The notes under the pieces were generated by a model. The model searched no databases. It was given only the letters and a program-made list of their open reading frames with translations, and was not told where the DNA came from. From positions 1-57,794 of the forward strand of contig DAOWCY010000014.1 in NCBI GenBank assembly GCA_030639305.1: DNA of 57,794 nucleotides, read 5' to 3'. Below, piece after piece: positions 40,911-49,559 of this stretch (positions are counted from its first letter, which is position 1; each line of letters opens with the position of its first letter). Origin of the DNA: JAGLQA01 sp023135565 (GTDB lineage Bacteria; Acidobacteriota; Aminicenantia; UBA2199). A program made the translations under genes and the position numbers.

Positions 40911-42869
40911 CTAACATGTGAGTAAAATATTTTCATACTCATCTACTTCGGCGCTAAATTTTTCGCTGACAATAAGAGTAGAATCATCAGCAGCCACGAT
41001 AGCCGGACCCTGAAAACAATTACCCGGTTTGAGGTCTTCCCGGCGGTAAATACTAAACTGCCGGAAGCGGCCGTTAAAATACACTTTTTCCCGGGACAGA
41101 ACCTGCGCTTCACCCAGTGTTATTTCTTTTTTTTCTAAGCGCAGCCCGGCGGTTTTGCCTAATGCCAGTACGCGCAGGTTGACGATTTCGCAGTTGTCGT
41201 CTTTAAGAGTATAAGAATAAAGCCGGCGGTGTTTTTGATGAAAGGCCGCGATAAAGTCCGCGGAAAAAGGCACTACCAGTTCGTAAGATTGGCCTTTATA
41301 GCGGATTTCTAAGAATTTCAAGACCTGCACGTCTTTTTTTGCGAAACCCTCTTCTGTTAGGATCGCTTCTGCGGCGGTGCTCATTTCGGCAAAAACTTTC
41401 TCTAACTCCTGCCGGATGCCGGGCCGGTGCATCCGCAAAAAAGAGCGGTACAGTTCTTTTTTGAAATCCGCCACCAACATGCCTAAAGCAGAGAAAACCC
41501 CCTGCCCCGGGGGTGCCAGGATGCGCTGAATTCCAAGTTTTTCGGCCAGCATGGCAGCCACTAAGCCGCCCGCTCCGCCGAAAGGCATCAAGGTATAATA
41601 CCTGGGGTCTTCGCCTTTTTCTAAAGTAACGGAGCGCAGCGCCCGTTCCATTGCAGAAATAGAGACGCGGATGATGCCTTCAGCCGTTTCATAAATGTTC
41701 CTGCCGATTTTTGCGGCGATTTTTTCTATAGCGGCGCGGCTTCCGGCAGGAAAAATTTTTATTTTGCCGCCTAAGAACATTTCCGGCCTGACAACGCCGG
41801 TGACCACGAAAGCGTCGCTTACGGTAGGCAGGTTGGATTTGCCGTAACAGGCCGGACCCGGGTCGGCCCCGGCGCTTTCCGGCCCTACTTGCAGCACCCC
41901 GCCCCTGTCGATACGGGCGATAGAGCCGCCGCCGGCGCCTACGGTGGCGATATCGATCATGGGCAGTCGCAGCGGCAGGTGTTCCACTGTGCCCTGGCGG
42001 GACAGGGTTATTTCGCCTGCTTTTATCACAGACACATCGGTGGAAGTGCCGCCCATATCGAGAGTGATTAAGTTTTCATAGTCTTTCAAACCGGCGATTC
42101 GTTGAGCTGCGATCACGCCTCCCGCCGGGCCGGAGATAATAGTATGAATCGGTTCTTTAACGATTCGTGCCGGGGAGAGGACGCCGCCGTTGGACTGGAT
42201 GATATAGAGTTTTTTTCCTCTCAGCGCCTTTTGCAGATTATCCACATAGCCGGAGATGACCGGTTTCAGCGCCGAATTGAGTATGGTTACCACCGCCCGT
42301 TCGTACTCGCGGTATTCGGGCAGTATCTCATGGGAAGCGGTGACATGGAACCCCTGTTCTCTCAGTATTTTGGCCGTGAACTGTTCGTTTTGCGGGTTTT
42401 TGTAGGAATGGAGGAACAGGATGCCCACAGCCTCTATTTTTTTTTCTTTTAGTTTGCGGGCCAGCGTCTCGATCTCCGCCCGGGACGGTTCTTGGCGCAC
42501 AGTGCCGTCTTTCAGGGTGCGTTCGTCGATACCGAAGCACAGGGACAGGGGGACGATAGGGGAAGGTTTCCGGGCCTCCAGGGAAAACAAATGGGTGCGG
42601 TTTTGCCTGCCGATATAGAGGATGTGCTCGAATCCTTTGGTGCATAGGAAAGCGCATCCGGCCATTTTTTTTTGCAGGAAAGCGTTGGTGGAAACCGTAG
42701 TGCCGTGCACCAATTCGAAATCTTTCCCGGCGTAGAGTTCGAGGCCCTGGAGAATCGCCAGGGCCGGGTTTTTGGGTGTAGACGGCAGTTTCAGGGTAGA
42801 CAGTTTGTTGTTTTCTAAAAAGACGAAGTCGGTAAAAGTGCCGCCTGTATCTATGCCGATTCTAATCAT
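40911..42869 (-). CDS. hydantoinase A / 5-oxoprolinase-like subunit
   Basis: A 652-residue ASKHA-fold ATPase subunit. First phosphate loop GIDTGGTFTDFVF (residues 5-17), VHGTTVSTNAFLQKKMAG, second ATP motif LDMGGTSTDVSVI, IATVGAGGGSIA, SAGADPGPACYG, and FGGAGGLVAAMLAEKLG (adenosine motif). HyuA proteins hydrolyse or phosphorylate hydantoins or oxoproline with HyuB. The order HyuA-HyuB-Nramp on one strand suggests one catabolic operon, though a repeat block has expanded between A and B. No ribosome site is obvious before the ATG at 42869. Confidence 0.9.
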   Translation of the reverse strand: MIRIGIDTGGTFTDFVFLENNKLSTLKLPSTPKNPALAILQGLELYAGKDFELVHGTTVSTNAFLQKKMAGCAFLCTKGFEHILYIGRQNRTHLFSLEARKPSPIVPLSLCFGIDERTLKDGTVRQEPSRAEIETLARKLKEKKIEAVGILFLHSYKNPQNEQFTAKILREQGFHVTASHEILPEYREYERAVVTILNSALKPVISGYVDNLQKALRGKKLYIIQSNGGVLSPARIVKEPIHTIISGPAGGVIAAQRIAGLKDYENLITLDMGGTSTDVSVIKAGEITLSRQGTVEHLPLRLPMIDIATVGAGGGSIARIDRGGVLQVGPESAGADPGPACYGKSNLPTVSDAFVVTGVVRPEMFLGGKIKIFPAGSRAAIEKIAAKIGRNIYETAEGIIRVSISAMERALRSVTLEKGEDPRYYTLMPFGGAGGLVAAMLAEKLGIQRILAPPGQGVFSALGMLVADFKKELYRSFLRMHRPGIRQELEKVFAEMSTAAEAILTEEGFAKKDVQVLKFLEIRYKGQSYELVVPFSADFIAAFHQKHRRLYSYTLKDDNCEIVNLRVLALGKTAGLRLEKKEITLGEAQVLSREKVYFNGRFRQFSIYRREDLKPGNCFQGPAIVAADDSTLIVSEKFSAEVDEYENILLTC

Positions 42870-42993
42870 TTAGAATTGTAAAGAAAAACTCACTTCCTGT
42901 CAACTACCGGGATATTTTTCCCCTTAGCAGCGCTTGGTTTTCTTTTTCTTAAAAAACTGACCAAAATGAACTACTTACCTGTCCCCTGTTTTT

Positions 42994-43140
42994 TTAAAAT
43001 CATTAAGGAATATCCCGGATGGAGAAAAAATCAGGAAAGACTTTATCAAAAGATGCCCTTTTTCGCTTCAAGACAATGTGAACGGGGTTGTATTCGGTTT
43101 GGAGAGGATTGTGAAAAGCAATCTATTTACCAAAGAGTAG
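42994..43140 (+). pseudogene. 3' fragment of the duplicated secreted-protein gene
   Basis: 147 bases identical, with a single mismatch seen, to the last ~145 bases of the next gene (43931-44075), including its TAG. The repeat continues past the stop through the intergenic region and promoter. The offset is exactly 935 bases. The fragment lacks a start and the first ~230 codons, so it is the remnant of a further upstream copy. Similar CCTGTCC-(C/T)n-TTTTT strings lie at the left breakpoint (about 42980-42995) and after each stop codon, possible recombination sites. Confidence 0.88.
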
Positions 43141-43176
43141 GAAGTACATGCCCCTGTCCTTTTTTTTCTAAAAAGA

Positions 43177-43205
43177 TTGAACTTTTAATAAGAGTATGCT
43201 AATCT
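43177..43205 (+). promoter_or_regulatory. promoter of duplicated secreted protein, copy 1
   Basis: TTGAAC (43177-43182), 17 bases, TAATCT (43200-43205); start codon 30 bases later. An identical set occurs 935 bases downstream. Confidence 0.6.
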
Positions 43206-43235
43206 CTATTTTAAAACAATAGCATGGAGGTAAAA

Positions 43236-44075
43236 ATGACTGCTAAGAAATTATTATTGTTAATCGCGGTAGTTTTCGCGTTAAGTCTTTTTTTACAGGC
43301 GGAAAAAAGGAACCCGCCTTTACCTTTAGAGGAATTGCAAAATTCCAAAGGCCCGTCATATGTTCCGATACCTTATCCCAAAACCAGGGAAGAAATTATC
43401 ACTGACGTTAAACACATCATAAAAAAGCTCTATGCCCGGCGTAAGAACCGTTTTTCAGTCCACGCAGGTAAAAGAAAAAGAAGAGGACCAGAGCTACTGG
43501 AATTATTGAAGGAAGATGGCAGAATAAAATTTGGGAAAATTTTAAAAGTTAAAAACTATGATAATTTTTTCCCGGAGGATTACGCCATCCTGGTGGATAT
43601 TCTCGATGAGAATGAACAACTCGAAGCGCGGATGTGCTTCAAAGCTTCCGGTATTTGGACCCAAACCTCTTTTACCGACGAAAAAACCAAAAGTATATTA
43701 AAACCGTTTCGCAGTAAAGAGGAAGCGAAAGAATTTTTCTGCAACCTGGATTGCGGTGTGCTGGGACACATTGAAATCTTAGATATGGAACGGGTTATCT
43801 ATGGATTTTCGTATATCAGCTCCCCCACATCCCCAGTCTGGGTAATAAAAGCCACCTCCGGGACATATTATATGGACACCAAAAGGTACGATGTATATAA
43901 GCTGAAAGAAGAAATATCCATAAAAACTTTAAAATCATTAAGGAATATCCCGGATGGAGAAAAAATCAGGAAAGACTTTATCAAAAGATGCCCTTTTTCG
44001 CTTCAAGACAATGTGAACGGAGTTGTATTCGGTTTGGAGAGGATTGTGAAAAGCAATCTATTTACCAAAGAGTAG
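43236..44075 (+). CDS. secreted protein of unknown function, tandem copy 1
   Basis: 279 residues. Signal peptide (MTAKKLLLLIAVVFALSLFLQA), a conserved segment NPPLPLEELQNSKGPSYVPI, then a very basic stretch (ARRKNRFSVHAGKRKRRGPE), and a compact beta-rich core (YAILVDILDENEQLEARMCF, VWVIKATSGTYYMDTKRYDV). I do not recognise the family. ATG 43236 has GGAGGT six bases upstream; the in-frame ATG at 43224 would leave that site inside the gene. Copy 2, 935 bases on, is nearly identical; differences cluster around residues 85-100 and 165-175. Its own promoter lies upstream. Confidence 0.8.
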   Translation: MTAKKLLLLIAVVFALSLFLQAEKRNPPLPLEELQNSKGPSYVPIPYPKTREEIITDVKHIIKKLYARRKNRFSVHAGKRKRRGPELLELLKEDGRIKFGKILKVKNYDNFFPEDYAILVDILDENEQLEARMCFKASGIWTQTSFTDEKTKSILKPFRSKEEAKEFFCNLDCGVLGHIEILDMERVIYGFSYISSPTSPVWVIKATSGTYYMDTKRYDVYKLKEEISIKTLKSLRNIPDGEKIRKDFIKRCPFSLQDNVNGVVFGLERIVKSNLFTKE

Positions 44076-44111
44076 GAAGTACATGCCCCTGTCCTTTTTT
44101 TTCTAAAATGC

Positions 44112-44140
44112 TTGAACTTTTAATAAGAGTATGCTAATCT
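44112..44140 (+). promoter_or_regulatory. promoter of copy 2 and the cysteine peptidase
   Basis: TTGAAC (44112-44117), 17 bases, TAATCT (44135-44140), the duplicate of the set at 43177. Confidence 0.6.
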
Positions 44141-44170
44141 CTATTTTAAAACAATAGCTTGGAGGTAAAA

Positions 44171-45031
44171 ATGACTGCTAAGAAATTATTATTGTTAATC
44201 GCGGTAGTTTTCGCGTTAAGTTTTCTTTTACGGGCGGAAAAAAGGAACCCGCCTTTACCTTTAGAGGAATTGCAGAATTCCAAAGGCCCGTCATATGTTC
44301 CGATACCTTATCCCAAAACCAGGGAAGAAATTATCACTGACGTTAAATACATCATAAAAAAGCACTATGCCCGGCGAAAGAACCGTTTTTCAGTCCACGC
44401 AGGTAAAAGAAAAAGAAGAGGCCCCGAACTCCTGGGATTATTGAATAAAGAGAGCAGGCTAAAATTCGGGAAAATTTTAAAAATTAAAAGCTATTATACT
44501 TTTTTCCCCGAGGATTACGCCATCCTGGTGGATATTCTCGATGAGAATGAACAACTCGAAGCGCGGATGTGCTTCAAAGCTTCCGGTATTTGGACCCAAA
44601 CCTCTTTTACCGGCGAGAAAACAAAAAGTATATTAAAACCTTTTCGTAGTAAAGAGGAAGCGAAAAAATTTTTCTTCAACCTGGATCCCGGTGCGCTGGG
44701 ACACCTTGAAATCTTAGATATGGAACGGGTTATCTATGGATATTCGTATATCAGTTCCCCTATATCCCCGGTCTGGGTAATAAAAGCTGCCTCCGGGACT
44801 TATTATATGGACACCAAAAGGTACGATGTATATAAGCTGAAAGAAGAAATATCCATAAAAACCTTAAAATCATTAAAGAATATCCCGGATGGAGAAAAAA
44901 TCAGGAAAGATTTTATCAAAAGATGCCCTTTTTCGATTCAAGACAATGTAAACGGTGTTGTTTTCGGTTTGGAGAGAATTACGAAAACGAATCTATTTAA
45001 TTTATTAAAGAGTAATTGGGTGGAGGAATAA
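44171..45031 (+). CDS. secreted protein of unknown function, tandem copy 2
   Basis: 286 residues, the same protein as copy 1 with a signal peptide ending LLRA, the same basic stretch and beta core, but a different C-terminus (TNLFNLLKSNWVEE in place of SNLFTKE). Only this copy is coupled to the downstream peptidase: its TAA ends at 45031 and the peptidase ATG is at 45034, with the GGAGGA ribosome site inside its last codons. It is therefore probably the ancestral copy. The upstream copies share the shorter C-terminus. A partner, substrate or inhibitor role for the peptidase is an inference from coupling. Confidence 0.8.
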   Translation: MTAKKLLLLIAVVFALSFLLRAEKRNPPLPLEELQNSKGPSYVPIPYPKTREEIITDVKYIIKKHYARRKNRFSVHAGKRKRRGPELLGLLNKESRLKFGKILKIKSYYTFFPEDYAILVDILDENEQLEARMCFKASGIWTQTSFTGEKTKSILKPFRSKEEAKKFFFNLDPGALGHLEILDMERVIYGYSYISSPISPVWVIKAASGTYYMDTKRYDVYKLKEEISIKTLKSLKNIPDGEKIRKDFIKRCPFSIQDNVNGVVFGLERITKTNLFNLLKSNWVEE

Positions 45032-45033
45032 GT

Positions 45034-47058
45034 ATGAAACATAAAATATTAATTTCTGTTTTATTAATATTTATTATGCTTACAGTCCAGTATTGTGAAA
45101 ATAGTATAATAAATGGTATTATAACTTGGGCGCTAATTATACTTGCTTTGCTGTTTGGTGATGTAAATGCGGCTGAAGAGGGAGTGCATGTTGAGCCGTC
45201 CGTTCCTCATGCTGTCCAGGATGGGGTAGTAAACTGTACTGCCGCCTGTGTGGAAATGATAGCTGAGTGGGACGGCTGGAACGTTCCCGGTACAGTTTGC
45301 CAGGGCGACATCATGAACTGGGCCGATGATCCTCAAAATGGAGGTGATAACGACGGCATACTTAATGTCCTGGAAATAGAAAACGCGGTAAAACATTTTG
45401 CTTATGATACCTGTTTTCATCAAACATTCCCCACTAACTCCGGTTACGACTATTCGATAGATAGGGCATTATGCCAATCGATGCTCCAAATCGGGAATAA
45501 TAATGTGCCCAATATCATGACTGTGGATTGGGTGGGCGATTATAATGCCAGTCACGCCATCTTGATCCAGGGTTATGACGGAGACGATTTGCCGGGAGAC
45601 GTCGCCAATATCCAGAAAGCCTCGATAAACGATCCAAGAGAAACATACCGTGATGATTCATATTCTATAGATCAATTAAGAGACAGGATGAAAAATTTTT
45701 GGTGGAATGCTCCTGGAGGCAGGTATTGTCTCGGTTATTTTTTATATCCTGTGGACACAGAGACATCGGATGCGATATATTATGAGTTTTTAAGAAACTG
45801 CGGCACTTACTACGGAGGGCCGACGATCTATATGCCCGATGGCACTTCTTATCTTAGAGTGCGCTCACCTAATGGGGATAATACTCTTGCTAAAAGGAAA
45901 AACGATCAGATCGTATGGGAATCCATGGGGCTGTCGGGTAACATAAGGCTCGAACTTTACCAAAACACCAACCTGCTGGGGGCAATAGCAGAGAACCTTC
46001 CAATTGGGAACGGGGCATACACCTGGACTGTCGGAGACTATTCAACCGGAAGCGTTACAACCGGTGAAAAATATATGATAAAAATATCTATGATGGACGA
46101 TTCCCACGAGGATTCTTCCAACACCTGGTTCTCTATCGGCGATATTAATGTGACCATTCCCAACGGCGGGGAAACCTGGGAACAGGGCAGCCTGCGCACT
46201 CTTACCTGGGCCAACTCATACTTTACCGGGAATGTTCAACTGCTCCTGGTCAAAACTATCCCCGGCACGGACTATTTAATCGCAGACAACATCGAAAATA
46301 CAGGCAGTTATGAATGGCAGGTAGGCATGTGCAGTCACATAGATGAACCGGAAGCGCCCTTAGGCATGACACTGCCCGCCGATTGTTACAAAATCAAAGT
46401 GGTCTCCGTTGACAACCCCGATCTCCAGGATAGCGGCGACCAGTTGTTTTCTATTGTCGAACCACAGCCGGGTATTACAGTGGTTAGTCCTAACGGCGGG
46501 GAAAATTGGCAGGCCGGTTCCATCGGCAATATTACCTGGAACGCTTCGAGACTGTCCGAAAATGTGAAAATAACCCTCTGGCAAAATGGAGCGGTGGCCG
46601 GCACTATCGCCACGCCTGTAGACCCGGACTTAGGAGCCTATTCCTGGACAGTGGGGCAGCACACAAGCGGTACAGCCCAGGTAGGAAACGGGTATACGAT
46701 CAAGATCAAAGAGATCGGCACTGCTATTGCCGATTTTAGTGACGCCTCTTTTACGATAAAAGGGATAAAAGTGACATCGCCTGATGGCGGCGAGAACTGG
46801 CAGGTCGGTTCTACGCAAAACATTACCTGGGCGGCTCCCGGAGTGGCCGGTGATTTAAAGATTACCTTATGGCAAAATGGAGTGTTGGCCGGTACTATCG
46901 TCGCAATTATAAGCCCGGTTTTAGGTTCCTATTCCTGGACAGTGGGTCAGCACAGCGGGGGCGCGGCAGCCGCCGGTTCCGGCTATTCGATCAAAATTAA
47001 AGAAAGAGACACCGCCATCTCAGATACCGGTGATGCTTCGTTTTCTTTGTCAAATTAG
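45034..47058 (+). CDS. secreted C39-like cysteine peptidase with Kre9/Knh1-type repeats
   Basis: 674 residues. Two N-terminal hydrophobic segments (about 5-20 and 27-42) act as export signal or anchor. A papain-like C39 domain (about 55-250) follows: VPHAVQDGVVNCTAACVEMI carries Gln62 (oxyanion) and Cys68 (nucleophile), with the catalytic His in NASHAILIQGYDGDD and the third residue in INDPRETY. After it come four repeats of about 90 residues with 'SPNGGENWQAGSIGNITW', 'VKITLWQNG...AGTI', 'GAYSWTVGQH' and 'GYTIKIKE', the Ser/Thr-rich Kre9/Knh1 family adhesion module. Start fixed by GGAGGA. It is translated together with the unknown protein of copy 2. Confidence 0.85.
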   Translation: MKHKILISVLLIFIMLTVQYCENSIINGIITWALIILALLFGDVNAAEEGVHVEPSVPHAVQDGVVNCTAACVEMIAEWDGWNVPGTVCQGDIMNWADDPQNGGDNDGILNVLEIENAVKHFAYDTCFHQTFPTNSGYDYSIDRALCQSMLQIGNNNVPNIMTVDWVGDYNASHAILIQGYDGDDLPGDVANIQKASINDPRETYRDDSYSIDQLRDRMKNFWWNAPGGRYCLGYFLYPVDTETSDAIYYEFLRNCGTYYGGPTIYMPDGTSYLRVRSPNGDNTLAKRKNDQIVWESMGLSGNIRLELYQNTNLLGAIAENLPIGNGAYTWTVGDYSTGSVTTGEKYMIKISMMDDSHEDSSNTWFSIGDINVTIPNGGETWEQGSLRTLTWANSYFTGNVQLLLVKTIPGTDYLIADNIENTGSYEWQVGMCSHIDEPEAPLGMTLPADCYKIKVVSVDNPDLQDSGDQLFSIVEPQPGITVVSPNGGENWQAGSIGNITWNASRLSENVKITLWQNGAVAGTIATPVDPDLGAYSWTVGQHTSGTAQVGNGYTIKIKEIGTAIADFSDASFTIKGIKVTSPDGGENWQVGSTQNITWAAPGVAGDLKITLWQNGVLAGTIVAIISPVLGSYSWTVGQHSGGAAAAGSGYSIKIKERDTAISDTGDASFSLSN

Positions 47059-47105
47059 GAAAAAATTAGCGCTATTTTTTTTCTATTTTTTTTCTAAAAA
47101 AATGT

Positions 47106-47145
47106 TTGAAATCTCCGCAAAATCATGTTATACTATCGGTATAAC
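47106..47145 (+). promoter_or_regulatory. mazEF promoter with palindromic operator
   Basis: TTGAAA (47106-47111), 17 bases, TATACT (47129-47134). The -10 lies inside a perfect palindrome GTTATAC-TATCG-GTATAAC (47127-47145). A repressor bound there, most likely the MazE-like antitoxin with or without MazF, would block the promoter. Confidence 0.75.
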
Positions 47146-47166
47146 TACAAAATGCAGGAGGTAAAT

Positions 47167-47424
47167 ATGACTGCGATAAAAACAGCAATATCAATAGATG
47201 ATCGCCTGTTTGACCAAATAAACAAGCTGTCTAACGAACTCAAAATATCGAGAAGCCAGATATTCTCCCAGGCTGTCAGGTATTTTATAGAACGAAAAAA
47301 TAACCTGGAGTTAGTTAGAAAAATAAACCGGGCCTATTCCGATGTCCTCGATGAAGATGAGATGGAACGTTTGGAAATGTCAAAACAAAAATATAAAGAG
47401 GTTATTAAAGAAACGTGGCAGTAA
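47167..47424 (+). CDS. MazE-like ribbon-helix-helix antitoxin
   Basis: 85 residues. The N-terminus KTAISIDDRLFDQINKLSNE, then LKISRSQIFSQAVRYFIERK, is a clear ribbon-helix-helix DNA-binding domain; the acidic C-terminus (DVLDEDEMERLEMSKQKYKE) would wrap the toxin. ATG 47167 follows AGGAGGT; the upstream extension to 47125 reads through the operator and is excluded. It overlaps the toxin GTG by ten bases. Confidence 0.88.
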   Translation: MTAIKTAISIDDRLFDQINKLSNELKISRSQIFSQAVRYFIERKNNLELVRKINRAYSDVLDEDEMERLEMSKQKYKEVIKETWQ

Positions 47425-47816
47425 ACCAGGGTGATATTTATTGGGTACAGTTAGGCGAACCGAGAGGTTCGGAACCGGCTTATAAACATCCACATGTAGT
47501 CATACAAAATAATGCATTCAATTTTAGCAATATCAATACTGTTGTGCTCTGCGCATTAACTACGAACTTAAAACGGGCCTCCTCTCCGGGCAACCTTATT
47601 TTGAAAAAAAACGAAGGCGGTCTGCCGAAAAAAAGTGTAATAAACATCTCCCAGATCATAACTGTCAACAAATCAGACCTGAAAGAGAAAATAGGAAGAT
47701 TATCTAAAAGTAGGGTCGAAGAAATCATCGAGGGCCTGGAACTACTTTTAAAACCTAAAGATATTTTTTTTTCAATAAAAAACGAAGAAAAGCTCTTCTT
47801 CGGGGCCGGTGAGTAA
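47415..47816 (+). CDS. mazF: MazF/PemK-family endoribonuclease toxin
   Basis: 133 residues. MazF fold signatures: GDIYWVQLGEPRGSEPAYKHPHVVIQNN at 6-33 (family 'G-d-i-w-v-d-...-G-s-e-q-...-R-P-v-v-i-Q-n'), TVVLCALTTNLKRASSPGN, GLPKKSVINISQIITVNKSD. These toxins cut mRNA at short single-stranded sites. GTG start at 47415 is inside the antitoxin gene, giving translational coupling. The C-terminal 25 residues (KDIFFSIKNEEKLFFGAGE) are an extension beyond the usual ~110 residues. Confidence 0.92.
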   Translation: MAVNQGDIYWVQLGEPRGSEPAYKHPHVVIQNNAFNFSNINTVVLCALTTNLKRASSPGNLILKKNEGGLPKKSVINISQIITVNKSDLKEKIGRLSKSRVEEIIEGLELLLKPKDIFFSIKNEEKLFFGAGE

Positions 47817-47909
47817 AGCTTCTTGTTCTCTTTCCACTTCCTGCTCTTGTATTTACACTTTTTTTTTAGTATCATTAATACGCTTTAATACGCTGTCCCG
47901 GAGTTTAAT

Positions 47910-49418
47910 ATGATACGGAAAAAAATAAAACCGGCTTTTTTAACAGCCTTTATTCTACTGCTGATAGTAACGAGTAACGCCGCTGGAAACGATACTTTCG
48001 ATATAGAAAAAAACTATCGAGACGCCCGCTTCTCCCAGGTGGCCGACTTCCTGGAAAAAAAAGATTACAACAAACTGACCCTAAAAGAAAAACTCCTGCT
48101 CATCGAATGCCTAACCCGAACCGCCAAGACGTCGATGGCTTTAGAAAAAATGGACAAAATTTTCGCGGATGCGGGCACACAGCCGCCTACAGCCGAAATC
48201 CTGACTACCGCGGGTATACTCTATACATCCTTAGGCCGCCTGCATGAAGCTAAAGATTTTCTCCACCGCGCCCTGACTTTAGAAAAGAACTCTCCTAAAG
48301 CGATGCTGGCTGAGGCCATGCTCCGCCTCTATTTCCAGGAGTACGAAAAAGCGGAAACCCTCCACGGCCAAATCGCGGCAAAACATCCCGCCTGGAAAAA
48401 AACCAACCTCTTCCTTTTCGCCGGGTTGGAAATTTACAAGGCGTCGAGAAATCCCAAAAAACTGAAAGAAACCTATCACCTGCTGGCCCGGAAACACAAA
48501 AAAATAAACAAAAGACATTACCGAAACTCTAAAGCTAATTCCCGCATTTTTAAGAAAGCGCTTAAAGGAAAAATGTTCTCTGTCACCGCGGCGGCGCAGC
48601 GGGTTGTCCTGCCTATGGAAAATTACCGGGCCAGGGAAGCTAAAAAAATAATCCGCCTCAAAATAAATGATAAAACTTTCAAGGTACTTTTAGACACCGG
48701 TAACGCGGTGGGCTGGTTCATCTACAGCAGGGAATTAAAAGAAATACTAAAAGCGGAACGGGGCGGGCGCTCCCTGACCAGGATGGGATTAGAGACCGGC
48801 ACCCTGGAAGGGTATCATGTCCTGTGTAAAAGCGTCGATTTCGGTGCTTTCAAAATGGAGTTCGCTGCAGGCCAGTATGTGCCTAAACCGTACCCCGAAT
48901 TTTTCGACGCCAATCTAAACCCGGTGTTTATCAGGGAGCGGGTGGTCAGCCTCGATTATATCGAGCAAAAGCTGGTTCTGAGCAGCAAAGAAAGTTTCGA
49001 TAAAGAACTGGCCGCTTCTACCTTAGATTCCGTAAAACTGCCCTGGTACGGCTATGAACGCGCTTTTATCCCGGCAGTTGTTAACAAGAGTAGCGGACTG
49101 GCTATGATCGAAACCGGGGCGGAAGACATCGCGCTGAAACTCGATTTCGCCCGGCGCCGGCAATTTCCGCTCAAAGCGGGGAAACGCTACTTAGCCAACG
49201 GTAAAGTGTTCGAGTTCTTTAGAACACCGGTAGACCTGGCCGTGGGGAAATTCCATTTCGTTCGGTTGGCAGCGGAGGTGTGGCCGCTCAATCGCATCTA
49301 TAACCCTATTACCGGTTTAACGGCAGACATCATTATCGGACCGTCCGCATTAGAGGGGAAATTCATCGTCTCCTTCGACCCTTTCGACAAAAACATCATT
49401 TTACAATATAAAAAATAA
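47910..49418 (+). CDS. TPR plus double retropepsin-like protease
   Basis: A 502-residue exported protein: signal peptide (1-25, ending TSNAAG), about 180 residues of TPR-like helices (TTAGILYTSLGRLHEAKDFL, AEAMLRLYFQEYEKAETLHG), then two retropepsin-like lobes. The first has the aspartic-protease triad VLLDTGNAVGWF (Asp262-Thr-Gly); the second has AMIETGAEDIAL, where Asp is replaced by Glu401. GLTADIIIGPSALEGKFIVSFD is the family's C-terminal strand pair. Retropepsins dimerise around two Asp residues; a D/E pair in one chain is unusual. GGAG precedes the ATG. Stands alone; a purine-rich repeat follows its stop codon. Confidence 0.85.
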   Translation: MIRKKIKPAFLTAFILLLIVTSNAAGNDTFDIEKNYRDARFSQVADFLEKKDYNKLTLKEKLLLIECLTRTAKTSMALEKMDKIFADAGTQPPTAEILTTAGILYTSLGRLHEAKDFLHRALTLEKNSPKAMLAEAMLRLYFQEYEKAETLHGQIAAKHPAWKKTNLFLFAGLEIYKASRNPKKLKETYHLLARKHKKINKRHYRNSKANSRIFKKALKGKMFSVTAAAQRVVLPMENYRAREAKKIIRLKINDKTFKVLLDTGNAVGWFIYSRELKEILKAERGGRSLTRMGLETGTLEGYHVLCKSVDFGAFKMEFAAGQYVPKPYPEFFDANLNPVFIRERVVSLDYIEQKLVLSSKESFDKELAASTLDSVKLPWYGYERAFIPAVVNKSSGLAMIETGAEDIALKLDFARRRQFPLKAGKRYLANGKVFEFFRTPVDLAVGKFHFVRLAAEVWPLNRIYNPITGLTADIIIGPSALEGKFIVSFDPFDKNIILQYKK

Positions 49419-49550
49419 GGAGGAGATTAAGAGAGAACAGGAGGAACTCAAGAGAGCTCAGGAGGAGCGCTTTTGATTTTAAATAAACAAAAGTTTTGTT
49501 CAAACTTTTACAAAAGTTTGGCCCCCGGCAGGGCCGCCGGAGGCTTAGTT
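49419..49550. repeat. purine-rich repeat followed by a mosaic element
   Basis: 49419-49470 is GGAGGAGATTAAGAGAGAAC, then AGGAGGAACTCAAGAGAGCT and CAGGAGGAGCGC: the same words as the minus strand of 13190-13380, directly after the stop codon. 49487-49545 is a mosaic element: ACAAAAGTTTTGTTCAAAC, TTTTACAAAAGTTTGGCCCC, CGGCAGGGCCGCCGGAGGC. Confidence 0.75.
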
Positions 49551-49559
49551 CTGTCGAGC

